From contig NC_088323.1 of assembly GCF_910592395.1 (NCBI RefSeq), positions 14,433,501 through 14,497,500 on the forward strand: 64,000 nucleotides of DNA, written 5' to 3'. The position numbers were made by a program, and so were the translations under genes. The notes beneath the pieces are model-generated. The model made no database searches. It saw only the letters and a program-made list of their open reading frames with translations, and had not been told where the DNA came from. Shown here piece after piece: positions 51,901-63,700 of this stretch. Origin of the DNA: Lineus longissimus. Taxonomy: Eukaryota; Nemertea; Pilidiophora; Heteronemertea; Lineidae. Numbering within the stretch: the stretch's first letter is position 1; each line of letters opens with the position of its first letter.

Positions 51901-52578
51901 GTAAAAGACCTGAAAAATCAGAAACCAAATGGACAACCATAACTAACTGCAACCTCACTGAAGATGACTGGAGCGACATATACTGCCTCCCTTACCGGGC
52001 CACAATTGACACCAAACTAAGAATGTTGCAATATAAAATATTACATAGAACATTACCTGTTAATACTTGGTTATACAAATGTGGCCTAACAAACACCAAT
52101 ACATGTAGTTTTTGTTTAATATATAAAGAAACTTTACAACACCTGTTGTGGGAATGCAATTTAACCAAAACTCTCTGGCTAAACCTTTGTCAACATCTAA
52201 ACATACCACTATTTAACATCAAAGACATCATTTTTGGAAGTCCAGGGCAGTCGCTTGCAATAGAACATATCAAAATTATTACAAAAGAATATATCTACAA
52301 AACAAAACTAAACATTAGACTACAAAACCTTCAACATCTCAAACAGACAATAAAACTTCAAATCAATATTGAAAAATGCCACAAAAAAAAACAGACTTTG
52401 TGGGAAAATGGGGAAATTTCTTAAATGCTATCTAGGAAAAGACTAAGTTTCTTGCACCTCTGCACTTTGCACACTGCACCGCACTGTAGAAAACTGTTGT
52501 AAACAAAATTGTTGGATTGAATACTTTGTGTAAATTTTTTTTGAGAGTTTACAATAAAAAGTATAAATTACAAAAAAA
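48931..52578 (+). mobile_element. LINE B (L1/Tx1-like), 5'-truncated, with target duplication
   Basis: AAGAAATAAATGCA flanks both ends (48917-48930 and 52579-52592; the A-rich edge makes the exact limit ambiguous by a base or two). It begins mid-endonuclease (TTNSRGVAILLRNSFSHNIN) and ends with AATAAA (about 52553) and an A tail. ORF2 is almost complete but carries a few breaks. The unoccupied paralogous site is at about 15732. Confidence 0.95.
48932..52424 (+). pseudogene. LINE B ORF2 (EN, RT, C-terminal zinc motif)
   Basis: Endonuclease part: MTIVNLYGPNEDTPTFF, VVGGDFNVVQDYTLDNY, frameshift near 49315, GRDYFLISDSI, GYRSDHSVVELTLNL. RT (50145-51095): GVITCLPKPGKDKKLMKNWR, PISLLNVDYKILSGV, IILLIDFEKAFDSLDW, GRGVRQGDPLSPYLFLLAAE and the catalytic LADDTTLFLD. 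The C-terminal part (51138-52424) has a CX2C...HX4C knuckle (CSFCLIYKETLQHLLWEC). In-frame stops: about 50120 (KLKK*PGSDG), 51094 (KTR*VSKLL), and one near 49907. The Tx1/L1 assignment rests on the LADD variant, motif spacing and the zinc motif. Confidence 0.92.
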
Positions 52579-52879
52579 AAGAAATAAATGCAACCAAACT
52601 TTTACTGACCAAGCGGTACACCTGTTTTGTGCCTGATCAGTCCACTCTGCTAACCGGGATAAATTCAGGAAGACCGTTGTCAACGAGTTCCCAGTCGGAC
52701 TTAGCGCCACACTGTGGAACATGGACGATAGCCAGCTCACAGGGGCCACAGCTGGGGTGGACTTCGACATAAATACATGTATTTTATTCTTAAGGTCGGT
52801 AATTGAATGCTGGGATAACTAACCTATGACAGGGGCCAGCTCCTGCACTGTATCACTCGTCGAAGCGACTACATGCATG

Positions 52880-53130
52880 TATTTGTAGACACCGTAGACC
52901 TTTGTTGTGTGTGTGTTTTATTTGTTTTATATCAAATGTAACAACCTTAGGAGTTGATGCTACCTATTTCTCCGGTACAGGCTCCTCGCTGGGGACTAAA
53001 TTGAGGCCCTCTCTCAGTATGTCTTCATCAAACATCATGTTGCTGGCTTAGGCTCCAACTCCTCTAAGAGTGCTGTTCTAGCGTCGGACACCTTAACCTA
53101 ACCAAGAGGCTGGTTCTGAGCTCGTTAGCG
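52880..53130. other. No recognised feature
   Basis: Sequence between the end of the family-2 copy and a BEL/Pao scrap; no ORF of note. Confidence 0.4.
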
Positions 53131-53440
53131 GGAATTTTCGATGTTTTAGGCTTCGTGGCGCCAGTCATCATGGTCGCAAAAAAAACTGGTTACAGGAACT
53201 GTGTGGAAAGACAAATACCGATGGGACCAGAGCCTTCCCGAACCTGTCGCACAGAAGTGAAAGGATTTGCTCAAAAGAGTGCAGAATCTGAAAACATTCA
53301 AAGTCGAAAGATGTTTAGCTCCACCAGGATCCGCAGGACATTCAATTCTGGTCATCTTTCGCGACGCAAGCGAAAGTGAATTCGGTAGTGTTGCGTGTAT
53401 GCGATGGAAAACATAAGATCGGTACCAAAGACGATTCGTC
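53131..53440 (+). pseudogene. BEL/Pao scrap: RT end to RNase H
   Basis: Plus-strand readings: IFDVLGFVAPVIMVAKK, then in another frame WKDKYRWDQSLPEPVAQK, stop, KDLLKRVQNLKTFKVERCL and HSILVIFRDASESEFGSVA. The order DPLG-like motif, WD..LP, then DAS..A.G is that of BEL/Pao pol. It differs from copies 1 and 2, so it is another family or lineage. Confidence 0.75.
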
Positions 53441-53479
53441 ATCGCAAAAATCGAGGGTCGCCTCGGTGAAACCACTTAC

Positions 53480-54509
53480 GTTTGCATCTGAAATCCGATA
53501 CTAGTAATGAATACAGTGTTCTGCATACGTTTTAGGAATACCTCCCCAAATCCCTCTCATTTCCAATTGACATGATTGACCCTTTCCATCCTCAGGCCAT
53601 TGTGTAATGTCCCTTCTTCTGTTTGCTCTATTTGTGTGCTCCTCTATTGATAAAGAATTAGAGGTATCCAGTCAAACTGCAGACTAGCTTCATTTTGCAT
53701 GTTAAAACACATAACACGAGATTTTTTAAATTATTCTTGGATGTTATGTAATATCTCATTGTTTACTCCTCAGTTAGCAGTTATCGGGGATTGTCCTTAG
53801 TTTGTATATCAAATCACACCAGACTAATTGCTATTTCTCTTCAGTCTTGTGCTTGCTATTACATTTTGGATCTAATGACTTTGCAGATAAAATGAACTTG
53901 TCGCCTCAATTCTGGTTGTAACTTTGTCCTCAAAAGACCAATTCGGGATGAATGGAGATAATAATTAAACACCACAGAATCTCTTTTCATGCAACAGCAA
54001 TTATAAGGACATTTTGTCTTGTATTTCAATAACCACGATCATTGTATGCTCAGCGGCCTGTTGTTGAATGAACACAGCCCACAAAAATGGAGGACCCTTT
54101 AATGTGAGGACTGAGTTGAATTCACATGATATTTATATCCCTCCTTCATTTAACTGATTCTCGCTCTTCCTCAACTGTGCTCCTTTTTTGAAAATTGCTT
54201 CGTTTGTTTCGCAAAAGCGTTCACTATTTTGCACCTTTCTTGAAAACAAATTATCCTGTCCAAATACTGACTGTTTCCTGATGGCCTGTGAAATCACATG
54301 ATATAATTCTTGCTTCTCCTGTGTTGTGTATACACGTGTATGCTGTAATTCGTATCTCTTTGTGGTGTCTCCTCCATGGTTGAAACAGTTCTAACAGAGG
54401 TTGTGACAAGGACACCCATGTCCTCCAGTTTGAGACTGTCTCCTAGAAGACCAGTAAGACTGTTCCAAGATTGAGACAGGATGTGCCACATGATAATTGG
54501 TTGAATGAC
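53480..54509. repeat. Degenerate ~100-bp repeat region, single part
   Basis: Contains isolated versions of the units that dominate 55.4-63.6 kb (TTAGCAGTTATCGGGGATTGTCCTTAGTTTG, AGAATTAGAGGTATCCAGTC). No gene is seen. Confidence 0.5.
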
Positions 54510-54946
54510 AGCGAAGATGCTTTGAGTATTAACAAGAAGCAGCTGTGTAATAAAGGGGCGATGAAAAAACATGGAGTAGGGTAAAGACCGCCTACGGATG
54601 CGACCCAGAATGGGAAAACGACATGGCACAACCAGGAGAGCAAAACAGAAAAGTGAGTGGAGGTGGGAAAGAACATAACAGCATGGCCTTGCTTTCAAGA
54701 AATAAATATTTGGAATGACCCTGTAATGTGGGTCAAGAGAACCGAAACAACATCCAAGTTTATTGGATCTCTCAGGTCATGCGCCTGAGAAAAGAAATTT
54801 AGTTGGTGCAGGCATGTGCAGCCAGTGACCTGAGAGCGGGAATTTGCATGGTAATTAGCCATCCTGGAAGGCCGCGCCAAAAATACCATCCACAAATGAC
54901 TTTTCTTTAGCAGGAGCTTGCACCATTCAATGCTAAATGAGCATTG

Positions 54947-55376
54947 ATAAATTGATAAATTGTTATTTGTAAATTGATAAATTGTTATTTGTAAAGCGCC
55001 TGTATCACTTGAAACAAATGTTCACCGGCGCTGGTGAGCTCTGTGGAAAAGAAGGGTCTTGAGTTATTTGCGAAAGGTTGAGACATTCGATGTAGCTCTC
55101 AGGGTGGGGGAAAGAGAGTTCCACAGTTGAGGTGCTAACGTGGCGAATGCTCGACCTCCAAATGTTTTCAATCTATATATCCTGCAAATGAGAAGGTCCT
55201 GAGATTCAGAGCGAAAGTAACGAGGAGGCACGTAATGTTGGATGAGATCGTTCAGGTAAATTGGTGCAAGCCAGTGGTATATGCTTTGAAGGTCAGGAGG
55301 AGTAGTTTGAAAATTATACGCTCGCGCACAGGCAGCCAGTGTAACTTGGCTAGCACCGGAGTAATGTGGGATCGCC
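54947..55376 (-). mobile_element. LINE 3' scrap with 6-bp target duplication
   Basis: Minus-strand reading includes HWLAPIYLNDLIQHYVPPRY, RSESQDLLICRIYRLKTFG and APQLWNSLSPTLRAT, the C-terminal LINE signature; the 3' side is a degenerate ATAAATTGATAAATTGTTATTTGTAA repeat. GCATTG flanks it at 54941-54946 and 55377-55382. Copy 2 of the block has the empty site, one GCATTG at 61158-61163. Confidence 0.88.
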
Positions 55377-55382
55377 GCATTG

Positions 55383-58300
55383 TCCTCAGTTTGAATGTAA
55401 AACACATAAGATTTTTAATGTCCATTCTTTGATTACTCTTGTTCTTTGCTCCTCAGTTAGCATACACATGTACTTCAATAAAATAACTGTCCTTAGTTGG
55501 CATGTGAAAACACATCAGAATATTTCTCTGGCTTACTTTGTGTGCTCCTTACTTAACAATAAATTTGCAGATAGTCAAAGGGAATACTGTCCCAAGTTTC
55601 GATTTAAAATCACCTCACATTTCTTCTCCTTCCTGTTTTTGTTAGCATATATCCAATCAAAGGAGGACTTTCCTTAGTTTCCATATCTCAATTCACAACA
55701 GATTAATCGCCCCTTGGCTCATACTGTGGGCTTCTTACTACTAGTATTAATTGATTCAAATATATCCACACAAAAGGACTGCCGGTGTAACGTCTGTGGT
55801 TGTTCCCCATGTGTCAGTGTTTCCAAACAATAGGCAGCTAGAGAGACCACGACTTTTCAATAGGGGGGATACACAGAAAAACTTGTCAATCTATTTTTGA
55901 GCGTTCCCAAACAATGAGGGGAAACACTCAAAAACAGAAACACTCAAAAACATTGCACCGGTTTAAAATCGCATCAGATGTTTGTCCCTTCGTCAGTGTT
56001 ATATATAAGCTCTCTTTGTTAGCATGGTTTGTTTCTTTTGAACAACAGTATGCAGAAAGCTACTCAAAATGTGTACTGTTCGCAGTTTGCATTCTGAACC
56101 TGATATTAATTTTGCTTTCATTAGTTTTTCTTAGCCATCATTGTTTGCTCCATTCTTGAACACCAGCTTGCAAAAATCAAAGCAAAAGGAGGACTGTCCC
56201 TAGTTAGCATTTTAAACGCACTCAATTGTTAATCTCCATTCTTGGATTTTTCTTTTAACTCTTATTGTATGATGCTGCGATAGCAGATATGCACTTTAAT
56301 TAGGACTTTTAGTTTCCATGTCAAATCACACCTGATTGATCACCCTTCTTCAATTTTGCATTTTTCTAATTTTGCACTCCCGCCTTGAAAATATTTTTTT
56401 GTGTTTGCTTTCGCGATTTGCACCTTTCCTGAAAATGAATTTGCATATATCTTGTTAAAATGTGGACTTACCCCATTTGCAGGAAAAAATATCTCATGAT
56501 AATTTTGATTCCTGTGTTTTGCATTGTCTGTCACTGTTCACTCCTTCCTTGAATATCAGCTTGCGCGGGTCCATGCAAAAGGAGCACTGACTTCAGTTTG
56601 AATGTGAAAACACATAAGATTTCTTATGTCCATTCTTTGATTACTCTTGTTGTTTTCTCCTCAGTTAGCAGATATCTAATGAAAGACAACTGCCATTATT
56701 GTGCATGTCAAACACTATCATCACCCTTCTCTAACATTTCATTGGCTTTAATTGTGTGCTACTCTCTTGAATATTCATTTGCAGTCATCGAGTCAAAATG
56801 TGGTCTGTCCTGCAGTTTGCTTGTCAAAATAACATCATATTGATTTTCCTTTCTGTTTTGTGTTAGATCTCAATGATTGCTCGTTTCTTGAATACATGCA
56901 TGCAAAAGGAGGACGGTCCGCTGTTTGCATATGAAAACAAATGGACTTCTTAAATGTGCATTCTACGATTAATGGTTTCTCTCATTGTTTGCTTCTGAGC
57001 ACCAGATATCCACCTAAACAAAGACAAGCTATGGTTTGCATGCCGAATTATCAGATTAATCACCCTTCTTCAGTTTTGCATTGGCTCAAAATTGTGTGCT
57101 ACTTTCTTAAAAATGAATGGGTGGAGGTTCAATCAAAAGGAAAACTGTCCACAGTTTGCATGTGAAATCACCTCATACTTATTTTTTTTACCTCAGTTCT
57201 GAAGTTTAAGTCTTGATTGTGCGCTGCCTTCTTGAACGTACATCAGCTTCCACAAATCCATGAAAGGAACGTTGTTGTCAGTTTGCACGTGAAAACGCAT
57301 TGGATTTTTAATTCCTTTTTAAAGTATTGTACATATGTTCTGTAGTCTCTCACTGTTTCCTCGTGGCTTAGCAGATATGCTACTTTTTTAAAATAGTTTC
57401 CATGTCAAATCACTTCAAATTAATCAATCTAAGGCTCACTTTGCGCGCTCCTTTCTAATTAGTTTGTCAACTCGAAATGTGGACTATCTTTACTTCAAAT
57501 TGCATCAGATTTATGCCCCCTCTTCAGTGTTATTTCAGCTCTCTTTGTTAGTTCCGAAATTGAGCCGAAATTTGCTTTAAAAAGAGACATGTTCTCAGTA
57601 TGCATCATGAAATCTTCTCACTATAATATTTCGTCCACTGATTTCTGTAAGCTGTGCTTATTGTTCGATCCATTTTAACATCAGCTTGCACAAACCCATG
57701 AAAAAGGAGGACTGTTCTTAGTTTGCATGTGAAACACATCAGATTAATCACCATCCCTTCAATGATTCTCTGGCTAACCTTGTGTGCTCCTTTCTTAAAA
57801 TAATATCGGGTCAAGGCTCCCTTCTGGAAAACGACTTTCGTTGCCTAACTTTCACTCATCTAACTTTTCTCGAAAACGAAGTTGCAGATATCCCGTCTAA
57901 ATGCGGACTGCATGTGAAATCACCTGATACATATTTTGCTTTTTCTGTTTGTGTCAGCTGTAAGCTTGCACAAACCAATGAAGAAGGAGGACTGTCCTCA
58001 GTTTGAATGTGAAACACATAAGATTTCTAATGGTCATTCTTTGTTTTCTCTCACTGTTTTGCTGCCGAGTAGACCTTAGCAGATATATATCTACATTAAA
58101 ATAACAGTCTTAAAAAATCAGTTTTAAAATGAGAACCCCTGATTTGTCCCAAACCAGAGGAAGTTCATTTCTAAAATTGATTAGCGCTGTCCACGGTTTC
58201 TACTTGAAATCACCGTATATTAATTTTTCATGTTTGTTCTATTCTTGAACATCATCATGCACAAAGCCATGGATGCGGAAGACTGCCCTCAGTTTACATG

Positions 58301-59760
58301 TAAAAATACATACAATTTTAACGTCCATTCATAGATTTTAGGTCACCCCTCATTGTTTGCTCCTGAGTTGGCAGATATCCACTAAGCTGCCGATTGTCCT
58401 TAGTTTAAATTCACATCAGATTAATCACCTTTCTTTAGTTTTGCATTTGCTCACATTGTGTACTCCTTTCCTGAAAATAAATTTGCAGAGGAAGAAGATT
58501 GTCCTATGACAGTTTGCGTGTGAAATAATGGTGAATCAATGTTGAATCAACGTATAGCCTATTCATTCATGATTTAGCCTACCTACTGTTATTTGCTGCT
58601 CTATCAGTTGGCAGATAATCGCTCCAATATGGAGAGCTATCTTATAAGTTGATATCAGGTCAGACTAATGTCCCGTCTTTAGTCTTTTTTCTTTGTTTTC
58701 TTTGTTTGCAGGTTTCGGGAACATCAATTGGCAGAAATCCCATTAAAGTAGGACTATTCTCAGTTGTCACATGGAATCAAATCGGACTGTTTCCGTCTTC
58801 TGGTTTGTGTTCACTGTCCTTGGGTTTGTTTTCCATTCTTAAAAATGAATTTATTAAGTTATCTACCAGTCAACAGGAGGACCGTCATCCGATTTATGCC
58901 CCTTCTTCCGTGATATTTCAGCTCTTCTTATTTCAACTAAAATTTACTTAAAAAGGAGACCTGTTCTCAGTATGCATCATGAAATCACCTCACAATAATA
59001 TTTCATCCACGGATTTCTGTTAGCTGTAATTATTGTTTGATCCATTTTAACATCAGCTTGCATCCCATGAAAAAGGAGGACTGTTCTTAGTTTGCATGTG
59101 AAACACATCAGATTAATCACCATCTCTCTAATGATTCTCTGGCTAACCTTGTTTGCTCCTTCCTTAAAATAATATCGAGTCAAGGCTTCCTTCCGGAAAA
59201 TGACTTGTGTTGCCTAACTTTCATTCATTTTACCTTTCTTGAAAACGAAGTTGCAGATATCCCGTCTAAATTAGGACTACTTGTGAAATCACTGGATACA
59301 ATTTTTGCTTCTTGCTTTGTGTCAGCTGTAAGCTTGCACAAACCAATGCAAAAGGAGGACTGTCCTAAGTTTGAATGTGAAACACATAAGATTTCGAATG
59401 CCCATGCTTAATTTTCTCTCATTGTTTGCTCTTGAGGTAGCAGATCTACATTTAAAAATTACAGTCATGTCAAAACACTTCAGACTTATCTTTTCACCCT
59501 TCTTCAACTTTGCGATGGCTTTAATCGCGTGTTTCTTTCTTGAAATTTGAATGAATGAATTTGCGTGAGGTAGGCTATATTTAATTTAAAACGAAGACGG
59601 TCCTCAGTTTACATGTGAAATCCCATCACATCGATTTTTTCTACTGTATGTGGTGTTAGCTGCCATTTTTTTCTCCCTCTCAAACATCAGTTTACAATAA
59701 TCTATCCAAAAAGAGGTTTGTCCGCAGTTCGCACGATGAAGCAAATTTGGCTTGTAATGT
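55383..59760. repeat. Degenerate tandem repeat array, copy 1
   Basis: Units of roughly 85-120 bp share AAAGGAGGACTGTCCTCAGT, then TTGCATGTGAAAnCACATCA, GATTAATCACCCTTCTTC and CTCCTTTCTTGAA..GAATTTGCAGATATCC. Order and spacing are irregular. GGACTGTCC is an odd-length dyad. Short ORFs across it are repeat translations without conservation of frame. Confidence 0.75.
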
Positions 59761-59950
59761 CTATTCTACGATTTGTATGTCAACCTTCATCCTGAAAAAT
59801 CGGGGCATTTCCATTCCATTCTGCTATATTTCGTGTGCCGACGATGCCCTCCTTGATCGAAATGCTTTATTTGGCGCTACGATCGCTCCATGGCCGGCTG
59901 ACTGAGGACAATTATTGTATCAATGCGCACCTTCCATGGGCATCCGTCCT

Positions 59951-59974
59951 ACCGAGGACGTCCTCGGTTTTTTC
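59951..59974. other. 18-bp perfect palindrome followed by a T run, copy 1
   Basis: ACCGAGGACGTCCTCGGT at 59951-59968 is its own reverse complement and runs into TTTTTT. It is conserved at 63773-63790 in block copy 2. Confidence 0.9.
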
Positions 59975-60165
59975 CACGTTTTTCCGGGGCTTGCCTATAG
60001 GCTGACTCCACATTGCATAATATAACAGCAACTTTCAGCAACTGAAGCCCCTTTAAATGATGTAGTGCGAGTTCAGCCTTTTCAGCAGGCATCACCTATT
60101 GCAGGAAGTTAACAGCATTATCAACCTTTTCGGAGCATGAGACCCCGTTAAATGATAAACTGAAT

Positions 60166-60725
60166 TTGGAGGTCACCATTAGAAGAGAGTTGGGACACAC
60201 TCAACCCAGTCTGACTTCACCTTCAAAACAATACTGGATGATGTCCCCCAATTCTTCGTCATTCCCCACTATAGTATCTTTCCAATCAGTTCTGGTGAAT
60301 TTTTCTTTCGTTCCTTCAGGTCACGATCAGCCCCCCTTCGCAATCATATCACATACGGCAACTTTTCTGTATCCCGCCTTTAATTATTCGGCCAATTGCC
60401 AGTTATCAATCCGAAGTGATCCTTTTCGAGCTCATACTCATACTCATACACGGCAGGTGTTTGCAGTAAAATGTTAGCAATATGTAAAGGGGCTAACTAG
60501 CCAAAAGGAGATAGACCGATCTGGCCTAAGATTACGCTGCTAGATAACTATGGCAACACTTTCTTTGCACCTGCCATGAAGACAATGAGGCAGACGACAA
60601 GATATCGATCACAGATCGCACCGGCTCGGAGATGTGATAAAGACATGATAAAGACACTGAGCGACTTTTGTTTGAAATAAGAATAATAATAGGCCCCAAA
60701 ATGTAAAATTATGTACAGACGATGT
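60166..60725. other. Spacer between duplicated blocks
   Basis: Contains a 103-codon open stretch (60166-60477) ending in an ACTCATACTCATAC/HTHTHT-type short repeat; no domain is recognised. Whether it is part of the duplicated unit cannot be decided because copy 2 runs off the window. Confidence 0.4.
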
Positions 60726-63700
60726 AGCGAAGATGCTTTGAGTATTAACAAGAAGCAGCTGTGTAATAAAGGGGCGATGAAAAAAAACATGGAGTGGGGC
60801 AAAACCGCCTACGGATGCGACCCAGAATGGGAAAACGAAATGGCACAACCAGGAAAGCAAAACAGGAAAGTGAGTGGAGGTGAGAAAGAACATAACAGCA
60901 TGGCCTTGCTTTCAAGAAATAAATATTTGGAATGACCCTGTAATGTGGGTCAAGAGATGCGAAGCAACACCCAAGTTTATTGGATCTCTCAGGTCATGCG
61001 CCTGAGAAAAGAAATTTAGTTGCAGCAGGCATGTGCAGCCAGTGACCTGAGAGCGGGAATTTGCATGGTAATTCGCGATCCTGGAAGACCGCGCCAAAAA
61101 TACAATCCACAAATGACTTTTCTTTAGCAGGAGCTTGCACCATTCAATGCTTAATGAGCATTGTCCTCAATTTGAATGTAAAACACATTAGATTTTTAAT
61201 GTCCATTCTTTGATTACTCTTGTTCTTTGCTCCTCAGTTAGCATATACATGTACTTCAATAAAAGAACTGTTCTTAGTTGGCATGTGCAAACACATCAGA
61301 ATATTTCTTTGGCTTACTTTGTGTGCTCCTTACTTAAAAATAATTTTGCAGATAGTCAAAGGGAATACTGTCCTCTGTTTGGATTTAAAATCACCCCACA
61401 TTTCTTCTCCTTCCCCTGTTTTTTTAGCAGATATCCAAACAAAGGAGGACTTTCCTTAGTTTCCATATCTCAATTCACAACAGATTAATCGCCCCTTGGC
61501 TCATACTGCGGGTTTCTTACTACTAGTATTAATTGATTCAAATATATCCACACAAAAGGACTGCCGGTTTAAAATCGCATCAGATGTTTGTCCCTTCGTC
61601 AGTGTTATATACGCTCTCTTTGTTAGTATGGTTGGTTCCTTTTGAACAACAATATGCAGAAAGCTAGTCAAAATGTGTACTGTTCGAAGTTTGCATTCTG
61701 AACCTCATATTAATTTTACTTTCATTAGTTTTTCTTAGCCATCATTGTTTGCTCCATTCTTGAACACCAGCTTGCAAAAATCAAAGCAAAAGGAGGACTG
61801 TCCTTAGTTAGCATTTTAAACGCACTCAATTGTAAATCTCCATTCTTTTTTTCTTTTTTTAAAAAATCTTATTGTATGATGCTGCGATAGCAGATATGCA
61901 CTTTAATTAGGACTTTTAGTTTCCATGTCTAATCACACCTGATTGATCACCCTTCTTCAATTTCGCATTTTTCTAATTTTGCACTCCCGCCTTGAAAATT
62001 TTTTTTGTGTTTGCTCGCGCGATTTGCACCTTTCCTGAAAATGAATTTGCATATATCTTGTCAAAGTGTGGACTTACCCCACTTGCAGGAAAAAATATCT
62101 CATGATAATTTTGATCCCTGTGCTTTGCATTGTCTGTCACTGTTCACTCCTTCCTTGAATATCAGCTTGGTTTTTCTCATTGTTTGCTTCTGAGCACCAG
62201 ATATCCACCTAAACAAAGACAAGCTATGGTTTGCATGCCAAATTATCAGATTAATCACCCTTCTTCAGTTTTGTATTGGCTCAAAATTGTGTGCTACTTT
62301 CTGAAAAATGAATGGGTGGATGTTCAATCAAAAGGAAAACTGTCCACAGTTTGCATGTGAAATCACCTCATACTTATTTTTTACCTCAGTTCTGTAGTTT
62401 AAGTCTTGATTGTGCGCTGCCTTCTTGAACTTACACCATCTTCCACAAATCCATGAAATGGACGTTGTTGTCAGTTTGCACGTGAAATCACATTAGATTT
62501 TTAATTCCTTTTTAAAGTATGTACATATGTTCTGTAGCCTCTCACTGTTTGCCTCGTGGCTTAGCAGATATGCTACTTTTTTAAATAGTTTCCATGTCAA
62601 ATCACTTCAAATTAATCAATCTTAGGCTTACTTTGCGCGCTCCTTTCTAATTAGTTTGTTAACTCTAAATGTGGACTATCTTTACTTCAAATTGCATCAG
62701 ATTTATGCCCCTTCTTCAGTGTCATTTCAGCTCTCTTTGTTGGTTCCTCAATTGAGCCGAAATTGGCTTAAAAAAGAGACATGTTCTCAGTATGCATCAT
62801 GAAATCACCTCACAATACTATTTCGTCCACTGATTTCTGTTAGGTGTGATCAATTATAACATCAGCTTGCACAAACCCATGAAAAAGGAGGACTGTTCTT
62901 AGTTTGCATGTGAAACACATCAGATTAATCACCATCCCTTCAATGATTATCTGGCTAATCTTGTGTGCTCCTTTCTTAAAATAATATCGAGTCAAAAGGG
63001 GGCTCCCTTCCGGAAAATGACTTGTGTTGCCTAACTTTCATTCATTTTACCTTTCTTGAAAACGAAGTTGCAGATATCCCGTCTAAATGCGGAGTACTTG
63101 TGAAATCACTGGATAAAATTTTTGCTTTTTGCTTTGTGTCAGCTGTAAGCTTGCAGAAACAAATGCAAAAGGAGGACTGTCCTCAGTTTGAATGTGAAAC
63201 ACATCAGATTTCGAATGCCCATGCTTAATTTTCTCTCATTGTTTGCTCTCGAGGTAGCAGATCTACATTTAGAAAATAACAGTCATGTCAAAACACTTCA
63301 GACTTATCTTATCACCCTTCTTCAACTTTGCGACGGCTTTAATCGCGTGCTCCTTTCTTGAAATTTGAATGAATGAATTTGCGTGCGGTAGGCTATATTT
63401 AATTTAGTCAAAACGAAGACGGTCCTCAGTATACATGTGAAATACCGTGACATCGACTTTTTTTACTGTATGTGGTGTTAGCTGCCATTGTTTTCTCCCT
63501 CTCAAACATCAGTTTACAATAATCTATCCAAAAAGAGGTTTGTCCGCAGTTCGCACGATGAAACAAATTTGGCTTTTAATGTCTATTCTACGATTTGTAT
63601 GTCAACCTTCATCATGACAAATCGGGGCATTTCCATTCCATTCTGCTACATTTCGTGTGCCGACGATGCCCTCCTTGATCGAAATGCTTTATTTGGCGCT

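Larger units (their letters stand above)
48473..52822 (+). pseudogene. Family 2 gene copy split by a LINE
   Basis: Before the LINE (48541-48916): HIPVQTSPRPQFHDRF, ETQARYNLSEYLAVVAGYDP, KTVINRSFVNTEYMYMKFLE. After it (52593-52822): KTVVNEFPVGLSATLWNMDD and LFLRSVIECWDN, stop. It parallels 15491-15979 with point changes and frame breaks. The family's function is unknown to me. The repeat at its 5' side could be an N-terminal fusion. Confidence 0.6.
54510..60165. repeat. Large duplicated block, copy 1
   Basis: From AGCGAAGATGCTTTGAGTAT to at least GACCCCGTTAAATG, this matches 60726-64000 (offset 6,216 bp at the start). Relative to copy 2 it has a LINE scrap (54947-55376), an extra stretch at about 56555-56975, and an internal ~1.37 kb duplication (57600-58020 recurs at 58975-59400). 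It consists mainly of degenerate ~100-bp units. Confidence 0.85.

Noticed and set aside
60166-60477. 103-codon ORF ending in HTHTHT
   Set aside because: The end is a short CATA/CACA repeat, there is no domain, and it lies in repeat-rich non-coding sequence.
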